Shown here: positions 13,968 to 18,710 of the stretch, piece by piece
Layout of the letters: every line of letters starts with the position of its first letter
Position numbering within the stretch: position 1 is the stretch's first letter
Assembly: GCA_035545895.1 (NCBI GenBank)
Contig: DASZXJ010000038.1
Span: 1-18,710 of the forward strand
From: DASZXJ01 sp035545895
Lineage (GTDB): Bacteria; Planctomycetota; Phycisphaerae; Tepidisphaerales; Tepidisphaeraceae
Length of the DNA stretch: 18,710 nucleotides
Direction of reading: 5' to 3'
Translations under genes and position numbers: made by a program
The notes under the pieces: model-generated
What the model saw: only the letters and a program-made list of their open reading frames with translations
Told to the model about the DNA's origin: nothing
Database searches by the model: none

Positions 13968-15371
13968 TTAGAGACCTCGGCGTCCACCACCGCCGCCTCG
14001 GCCACCGGGGAAGGTGGGCATGAACGGGCTGGCTGGTCCGGTTGGGGCAGCCACCTCGGCTCGCTGCTCGCCGACGATCAATTCCGTACCCTCGGGCAGA
14101 TTGGTACTGAGCACTTCGGTGAAGGAAGGATCTGCAATGCCAAGCCGGAGATTGATGGCCTTGACGAATTCACCATCCTGCACCCAGACTGTTCCCCGGC
14201 TGGTGTCTTCGCTGGCGGATCGTCGCGAAGTGGGTCCGCCGGCGTTTTGCCCGCCGCCGCCGCCGCGCCTGCCTCGTCGTCCACCTTCGCCACCGCCGGA
14301 AGCGGCTTGTCCGGAGCTGCCGGCTGCCGGTTCCTCGGCGGGCGCAATCTGCTCAGGCCGCGGGGACCATCGCAGCGCCGCATTGGGCACAAGCAGGACA
14401 CCTTCCTTGTTGCCCGTTTCAAATGAAACGTTGGCGGTGAGGTATGGAAGCAACTTCCCATCGGAATTGTCCGTGGTGACTTCGACGGTATAAGTCACGA
14501 CGTTTTGGGTCATGACTGCATTCAATCGCACTTTTCCAACTTCGCCATGAAACTTCTGGCCAGGAAAAGCATCGACGGTGAATGAAACAGGCTGGCCCAC
14601 CTTCACCTGCCCGATGTCGGCCTCGTTCACCGGCACCCAAAGTTCCATTCGCGTGAGATCTTTTGCAATCAGGAACAAGCTGGGCGCATTGAGGCTTGCC
14701 ACGACCGTCTGGCCAATGTTCACGCGGCGGTCGATGATGATCCCTTTGACCGGACTTTTGATCGTGCAATAGCCGAGATTTCGCTGAACACGATATAACG
14801 CGGCCTCAGCCTGGGGGACGGCGGTTTTGGACGTCGTCAACTGAGCCTCTCCAACGGCAACGTTGGCCTTGGCGATTTCAAAGGCGGCCTTGTATGAGTC
14901 GTAGCTGGTTTGCGCCAAAGCTTCGGACGGGCCGAGTGTTTGGGCACGGTCCCAGTCGCGCTGGGCTTGTTCCAACCTGGCCTTGAGTTGTCCGAGGTCC
15001 GCTTCGGCGCGAAGCACGCCGGCCTTGGCTTGTTCGACCTGAGCGGTGGCGGACTTGAAATCCGCCTGATAAAGCGAATCGTCGATCTTGGCGAGAACGG
15101 CGTCGGCCTCGACCGGCGAGCCATAATCAATGACGCTGCCGTTGGCGTCGTTGCCGAAATTGATGATCTGCCCAGCGACTTGCGCGCCGACATCGACCAC
15201 TTCTTCGGGCTCGATCGTGCCGGTTGAACTGATCGTGGCGAGAATATCCCCGCGTTTGACCGGCTGAGTACGGAAAGAAGGCGCCTGTTTTTCAGTGCGA
15301 TCGGTGTACCACTTGGCCGCGCCCGCGGCTCCGATTCCAAGCACCAGAAGCACGACAATCCAACGTATCAT
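13968..15371 (-). CDS. MacA/HlyD-type periplasmic adaptor with Gly/Arg-rich tail
   Basis: Membrane-fusion protein joining the MacB-type permease to the outer-membrane channel, 467 residues. An N-terminal membrane anchor (about 3-19) is followed by the barrel-sandwich half VKRGDILATISSTGTIEP (38-55), a coiled-coil hairpin (about 102-196), the closing half LGYCTIKSPVKGIIIDRRVNIGQ (199-221) and beta-barrel domains. This layout fits MacA-like adaptors. Two features stand out: a Gly/Arg-rich insertion at about 353-376 between barrel and last domain, and a C-terminus ending GGRGGGGGRRGL. GGAG 6 nt before ATG 15371 supports the start. It begins 20 nt after the marR stop. Confidence 0.92.
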   Translation of the reverse strand: MIRWIVVLLVLGIGAAGAAKWYTDRTEKQAPSFRTQPVKRGDILATISSTGTIEPEEVVDVGAQVAGQIINFGNDANGSVIDYGSPVEADAVLAKIDDSLYQADFKSATAQVEQAKAGVLRAEADLGQLKARLEQAQRDWDRAQTLGPSEALAQTSYDSYKAAFEIAKANVAVGEAQLTTSKTAVPQAEAALYRVQRNLGYCTIKSPVKGIIIDRRVNIGQTVVASLNAPSLFLIAKDLTRMELWVPVNEADIGQVKVGQPVSFTVDAFPGQKFHGEVGKVRLNAVMTQNVVTYTVEVTTDNSDGKLLPYLTANVSFETGNKEGVLLVPNAALRWSPRPEQIAPAEEPAAGSSGQAASGGGEGGRRGRRGGGGGQNAGGPTSRRSASEDTSRGTVWVQDGEFVKAINLRLGIADPSFTEVLSTNLPEGTELIVGEQRAEVAAPTGPASPFMPTFPGGRGGGGGRRGL

Positions 15372-15391
15372 GATTCACTCCATAACACCGC

Positions 15392-15913
15392 TTACTTATG
15401 TCCGTTGTGATGCGCCCGCGAATTTGCAGAATCGTTCAATTCTTCAAGGTGATCGCCCAGCCGATCCAGCAGGTAATGCAACTGGCGCTGCTCATCACGG
15501 CGCAGGGCCGCCAGCACGCTTTGCACGCGTGCCGCATGGCTGGCGCGCACGCGGTGCACCAGTTGGCGACCGGTGAAGGTGAGGCGCACCATTTTCGCGC
15601 GTTGATCCGTTCGTGAAGCCGCCCTGCTCACCAATCCCGTGCGCTCCAGGCGATCGACCGTTCCGGTGACGCTGGGCGGACGCACGAGCAAACGATCGCT
15701 CAGGTCGGTCAGACGAATGCCTTTCAAACGATCTTCCTGCTCGGCGCGATTCAATGCACGCAACACGCTCCACTGCGATGCGCTGATGCCGTACTTGGCG
15801 AAATAAGGTTCCATCACGCGGCGCAGCAACCCCATCGTGCGAATCAGCGCGCGATAGGCCGGCTCAACCGGTTTCTCGGACCTTGCCTGCGATCTCGCTT
15901 TGGTGACTGACAT
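15392..15913 (-). CDS. MarR-family transcriptional regulator of the efflux operon
   Basis: Winged-helix repressor-type regulator, 173 residues. Helix 1 region YRALIRTMGLLRRVMEPYFAKYG is followed by ISASQWSVLRAL, the recognition region LTDLSDRLLVRPPSVTGTVDRLE, then the wing RTDQRAKMVRLTFTG and a C-terminal dimerisation helix. I chose ATG 15913 (MSVTKARSQ); the frame is open to 15994 but the upstream codons run through the operator palindrome. It is the first gene of the operon, 20 nt ahead of the adaptor, so it probably represses itself and the pump until a toxic ligand binds. The ligand is unknown. Confidence 0.92.
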   Translation of the reverse strand: MSVTKARSQARSEKPVEPAYRALIRTMGLLRRVMEPYFAKYGISASQWSVLRALNRAEQEDRLKGIRLTDLSDRLLVRPPSVTGTVDRLERTGLVSRAASRTDQRAKMVRLTFTGRQLVHRVRASHAARVQSVLAALRRDEQRQLHYLLDRLGDHLEELNDSANSRAHHNGHK

Positions 15914-15939
15914 TACGAACGTCCCGACGGAAGAATCAT

Positions 15940-15957
15940 TAGTTAGCTTCCTAACTA
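15940..15957 (-). promoter_or_regulatory. MarR operator: perfect 7-bp inverted repeat
   Basis: TAGTTAG, CTTC, CTAACTA: perfect arms with a 4-nt centre, 26 bp before the marR ATG. AT-rich 16-20 bp palindromes of this type are typical MarR-family boxes. A TATAGT hexamer (minus strand, 15954-15959) overlaps it and could be the -10 box, so binding would block RNA polymerase. No good -35 box is seen. Confidence 0.75.
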
Positions 15958-16125
15958 TATTCATGCCGGCGCAAAATGTTGCCGATAGTGCCACTTTTCG
16001 ACAGATTAACCCGATAATAACGGGTGTGAATGGAATGTAAGTTTAGAAGCCGCGAAGGGATGTGCTTTGACGGTCGGGCAGACCCTGATTGGGTAGGCGT
16101 TTTAACACGCGGTATTTGATGCCGT

Positions 16126-16188
16126 TTTAGCCCCGCCGCTTGTGGCGGGTTTGGCGCTCAAAAAACCGTCGCAAGCGGCGGGGCTAAA
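16126..16188. repeat. Perfect 17-bp inverted repeat (TTTAGCCCCGCCGCTTG)
   Basis: Arms 16126-16142 and 16172-16188 are exact reverse complements around a 29-nt spacer. It looks like a dispersed REP/MITE-sized element; GGGGCTAAA is shared with 7459-7467. Confidence 0.8.
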
Positions 16189-16246
16189 TGAACCAATCTC
16201 AAAACGACTCATCGGGTTTGAATGGAGTGCTGCCTATGACGGAACT

Positions 16247-16317
16247 GATAACAAGGTAACAAGGTGAGGCGTGACAGGGGTTTCACCTTGTCACCCACTC
16301 ACCGCGTCACCTTGTCA
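16247..16317. repeat. Facing octanucleotide arrays (GGTGACAA family)
   Basis: Four plus-strand octamers (16247-16278; e.g. GGTAACAA, GGTGAGGC) face about four on the minus strand (16281-16317; GGTGACAA, GGTGAGTG, GGTGACGC). All fit consensus GGTGACAA with a few changes. The opposed arrays can form an imperfect stem 8 nt beyond the epimerase stop. Confidence 0.75.
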
Positions 16318-16324
16318 ATTTTCC

Positions 16325-17359
16325 CTAGGCTTCGTCTTTGACCGTTCGCTTACCGGCTTTGCGATCGTTGAACTGCTGTTCGATCCACTTGTAGGTGTGC
16401 TTCAAGCCGTCTTTCAAACGGGTGCCGGGTTCCCAGTTGAGCATTTTCTTGATGAACGTGTTATCGCTGTTTCGACCAGCCACGCCCTTGGGAGCGTCAA
16501 GCTTGTATTTGCGGTTCAGCTTGATGCCGGCAATTTCCTCGACGTAAGTCACCAGATCGTTGATCGAGACCAGTTCATCCGAACCGAGATTGATCGGAGT
16601 AGCAACCAGCTTTTCGCTGTGCATGATCATGTCGATGCCTTTGACGCAATCATCGATGTACATGAAGCTGCGGGTCTGATGGCCATCGCCCCAGATTTCG
16701 ATTTCGTGCTTGCCGCTGTTCTTGGATTCGATGACCTTTCGGCACATGGCAGCGGGCGCCTTTTCGCGGCCGCCGTCCCACGTGCCCCACGGCCCATAGA
16801 CATTGTGGAATCGAGCGATCGCGGTCTTCATGCCGCGCTCAGCGGTGTATTCCTGGCAGAACATTTCACTCATCAGTTTTTCCCAGCCATAGCCGCGCTC
16901 GGCCATCGCGGGATAGGCATCGGATTCCTTCAGCGCCCGGGCGGTGGGAACCTTCTGCAATTCGGTGTTGTATGCGCACGCGGAGGAGGCGAAGAAATAA
17001 TGCTGACAGCCGGCGCGATAAGCGGCTTCGATCAGATTGGTGTTAATCAGGATGCTCCGAAGGCATTCGATGCGGAAGCGTTCAATGAAGCCCATGCCGC
17101 CCATGTCGGCGGCAAGATTGTAAACTTCGCAGGCGCCTTCGACGGCTTTAATGCAGCTTTGCGGATCGGACAAATCCAGGCAAAGCGATTCAACGCCGTA
17201 ATGATGCTGATACCACATTGGCAGCGGTTTTTTATCGACCGCGCGAATGTTTTTGAAACCTTTGTCCATGAAATACTTGACGAGCGCGCCACCGATGAAT
17301 CCGCCGGCGCCGCCGATCAAAATCAGGTCATTTTTCCCGCAACCATTCTGCTCAGACAT
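16325..17359 (-). CDS. GDP-mannose 3,5-epimerase-like NAD-dependent epimerase
   Basis: Cytoplasmic sugar-nucleotide epimerase of the extended SDR family, 344 residues. The NAD-binding GGAGGFIG lies at 16-23. Residues match plant GDP-mannose 3,5-epimerase block by block: NLAADMGGMGFI (81-92), SSACAY with Cys128 (plant Cys145), KESDAYPA, YGWEK with Tyr157/Lys161, RFHNVYGPWGTWDGGREK with Lys200 (plant Lys217), WGDGHQTRSFMYIDDCV and RNSDN. All four catalytic positions are conserved. The likely product is GDP-L-galactose or GDP-L-gulose, though bacterial relatives may use other NDP-sugars. A GGAG 7-8 nt before ATG 17359 supports the start. The upstream glycosyltransferase-like gene on the same strand suggests a surface polysaccharide role. 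Confidence 0.85.
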   Translation of the reverse strand: MSEQNGCGKNDLILIGGAGGFIGGALVKYFMDKGFKNIRAVDKKPLPMWYQHHYGVESLCLDLSDPQSCIKAVEGACEVYNLAADMGGMGFIERFRIECLRSILINTNLIEAAYRAGCQHYFFASSACAYNTELQKVPTARALKESDAYPAMAERGYGWEKLMSEMFCQEYTAERGMKTAIARFHNVYGPWGTWDGGREKAPAAMCRKVIESKNSGKHEIEIWGDGHQTRSFMYIDDCVKGIDMIMHSEKLVATPINLGSDELVSINDLVTYVEEIAGIKLNRKYKLDAPKGVAGRNSDNTFIKKMLNWEPGTRLKDGLKHTYKWIEQQFNDRKAGKRTVKDEA

Positions 17360-17576
17360 TGAAAAACTCCATTGGTGAGAACAACATTAGAATAAGCGCA
17401 TTGCATCCATCGATCAATCTACCGGTAGTATCGGCTGCAAAAAGGGTTAGCCGTATTTCCCGGACGGGAATCCGCTTTATCGGTACTGGTGCAATTTAAG
17501 TGTGACATGGGCTTTCAGCCCATAAGCGCGAGCTGAAAGTCCGTGTCACATTTGGAAATGCACCCGTATCCATTTA
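17360..17576. other. Intergenic gap with palindrome and repeat relic
   Basis: Separates the glycosyltransferase-like gene from the epimerase. It holds an imperfect long palindrome (17501-17550) and a 21-bp sequence (17422-17442) matching 18 of 21 positions of 7747-7767. No gene is seen. The epimerase promoter is presumably here but I find no convincing boxes. Confidence 0.55.
17501..17550. repeat. Long imperfect palindrome (TGTGACATGGGCTTTCAGC)
   Basis: Arms 17501-17519 and 17532-17550 match at 17 of 19 positions around 12 nt. Nested inside the left arm is a perfect 7-bp hairpin ATGGGCT-TTC-AGCCCAT (17507-17523). It lies 27 nt beyond the glycosyltransferase stop and could end its transcript or be a dispersed repeat. 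Confidence 0.75.
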
Positions 17577-18710
17577 TCAGACGCGTGAATCGCGCGCTTT
17601 GCCGAGTTCCTGTGCAATGCGTTCGATCACGGGCTGCCAATCGCCTTTGGTTTGCTGGCGAAACAGGCGCATCGTGGGATACCAGGGAGAATCCTCGCGG
17701 TCGCTGAGCCATCGCCAATCGGCGGCCCAGGGTAAAAGCGTCCATGTCGGCCTGCCCAAGGCGCCCGCCAGATGAGCGGAAGACGTATCGATCGTGACGA
17801 TCAAATCGAGATTCATCATCGCAGCCGCGGTTTCGGCGAAGTCTTTCAGATCGGCGGACATATCGGTGAAATCCATTCCCGCCGGCGGAGTTTCGGCGCC
17901 GCTGGGGTTATCACGTTTTTGCAAACCGACGAATCGAATATCGTTTAGTTCGGCCAGCGGTGCAAAATTCTGAAGCGGACAGGTGCGCGATGCGTCCGGC
18001 TTGACATTGCCTGCCCAGATCAGGCCGACCTTCATGCCTGGGCCGATGGAATCAATCTGCTGCTTCCATCGCGCAAGCCTTTCAGAATCGGAACGAAGAT
18101 ACGGCACGTCGTTGGGAATATTTGCCGCATTGGTTTTGAAGATGCGGGGCAGACTAAGAAGCGGGATTTGCAGATCATATTCGGGCGGCCTGGTGCCGGC
18201 GGTCACCACGCGAGTCACTCCCTGCAAGGTTGCGAGCAGGGGCTTGATGTAAGTGACCGCTTCGAGGTACACCGTTGCGCCGCGTGCGGCGAGCATGGGG
18301 ATGAATCTTGCGAATTGGATTGTATCGCCATAACCCTGCTCGCTGTGGACAAAAATTCGCCGGCCGGTCGGATCGGAACCATCCCACATCGGCTGGGAAA
18401 AATCGCGCTGCGGCGAGGTAAAGTTGTCGCAGCGCCATCGCCATTCATATTCTGAAAAGCCGCGGTCGTAGTCCCCCATCGCCAGCAAAGATAATCCGAG
18501 GTTGCCATGGGCGTTGGGATTATTCGGCTTCATGCGAACCGCGCGTTCGGCGGCCTCGACGGCGCCGGGATAGTCTTTCACGCGTCTGCGCAGGCTCGAC
18601 AAATTGACCCAGCCTTCGGGATCCTGCGGCTGAACACTTAAAGCCTTTTGCAGATGTTGAATGGACAGCGGCACCTGGTCGCGGCCATCGTAAACGGCTG
18701 CAAGGTTGCG
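17577..18710 (-). CDS. TPR protein with heptosyltransferase-like (GT9-type) domain, 5' end missing
   Basis: The frame is open to the right edge, and the last 12 codons still read as a TPR helix (NLAAVYDGRD), so the gene continues outside the window. The visible part is 377 residues. TPR units occupy about 1-95 (PEGWVNLSSLRRRVKDYPGA; NAHGNLGLSLLAMGDYDRG). The C-terminal domain resembles ADP-heptose-type glycosyltransferases: HSEQGYGDTIQFARF (122-136), KVGLIWAGN (227-235) and the donor-site-like DTSSAHLAGALG (308-319), then a WYPTMRLFRQ strand near the end. TPR-GT9 fusions are common predicted glycosyltransferases; activity on a surface glycan is inferred. A GTG at 18674 is in frame but lies within the repeat domain. 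Confidence 0.85.
   Translation of the reverse strand, partial: RNLAAVYDGRDQVPLSIQHLQKALSVQPQDPEGWVNLSSLRRRVKDYPGAVEAAERAVRMKPNNPNAHGNLGLSLLAMGDYDRGFSEYEWRWRCDNFTSPQRDFSQPMWDGSDPTGRRIFVHSEQGYGDTIQFARFIPMLAARGATVYLEAVTYIKPLLATLQGVTRVVTAGTRPPEYDLQIPLLSLPRIFKTNAANIPNDVPYLRSDSERLARWKQQIDSIGPGMKVGLIWAGNVKPDASRTCPLQNFAPLAELNDIRFVGLQKRDNPSGAETPPAGMDFTDMSADLKDFAETAAAMMNLDLIVTIDTSSAHLAGALGRPTWTLLPWAADWRWLSDREDSPWYPTMRLFRQQTKGDWQPVIERIAQELGKARDSRV

Larger units (their letters stand above)
15958..16324. other. Gene-free intergenic region with palindromes
   Basis: About 370 bp between the marR promoter and the epimerase stop. It contains a small hairpin ACCCG/CGGGT (16009-16025), a 17-bp inverted repeat and facing octamer arrays, listed separately. 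I see no credible gene or RNA in the rest. Confidence 0.65.

Noticed and set aside
16271..17362. Long plus-strand open frame opposite the epimerase
   Set aside because: It mirrors the epimerase exactly and begins in the octamer repeat. The minus strand has all catalytic motifs.

Overview
The window reads as a chromosomal segment of a Gram-negative-type bacterium of moderately high GC. My best guess is Planctomycetota, possibly Phycisphaerae. This is inference from gene style only: a b6f-type split cytochrome b operon, an efflux pump with Gly/Arg-rich tails, a HEAT-repeat membrane protein, and intergenic gaps packed with short tandem repeats and palindromes. There is no rRNA, tRNA or other taxonomic marker. 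I see no CRISPR array, transposase or phage gene. Nearly all genes are on the minus strand; only the first methyltransferase and lemA are on plus.

Positions 1-2500: a class I SAM methyltransferase (+) converges on a MerR/GyrI-like regulator (-). The regulator has a textbook MerR promoter with a 19-bp spacer. A second methyltransferase (-) is translationally coupled to the operon upstream of it.

Positions 1765-7157 (-): a respiratory quinol-oxidising complex of the Rieske/cytochrome b type. Transcription order is a membrane-anchored HEAT-repeat protein, a ferredoxin-Rieske fusion, the b6-like N-terminal half of cytochrome b (with the cysteine that binds heme c_i in b6f-like enzymes), a small coiled-coil protein, a long subunit IV-like C-terminal half, then the coupled methyltransferase. 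The ferredoxin domain should face the cytoplasm, close to the quinone-reduction site and heme c_i. This is the most interesting system in the window: it could let a cytoplasmic electron carrier communicate with the complex. No cytochrome c is encoded here.

Positions 7158-7884: a gene-free, repeat-dense gap with heptamer, nonamer and decamer arrays and several hairpins.

Positions 7885-10315: a divergent pair, a DUF2207-type membrane protein (-) and LemA (+).

Positions 10366-15913 (-): a complete MarR-controlled tripartite efflux operon, marR, MacA-like adaptor, MacB-type ATPase, MacB-type permease and NodT/OprM-type outer-membrane lipoprotein, with a perfect 7-bp inverted-repeat operator in front of marR.

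Positions 15914-16324: a second repeat-rich gap with facing octamer arrays and a 17-bp perfect inverted repeat.

Positions 16325-18710 (-): a GDP-mannose 3,5-epimerase-like sugar-nucleotide epimerase and a TPR/heptosyltransferase-like protein that runs off the right edge. Both fit cell-surface glycan synthesis.
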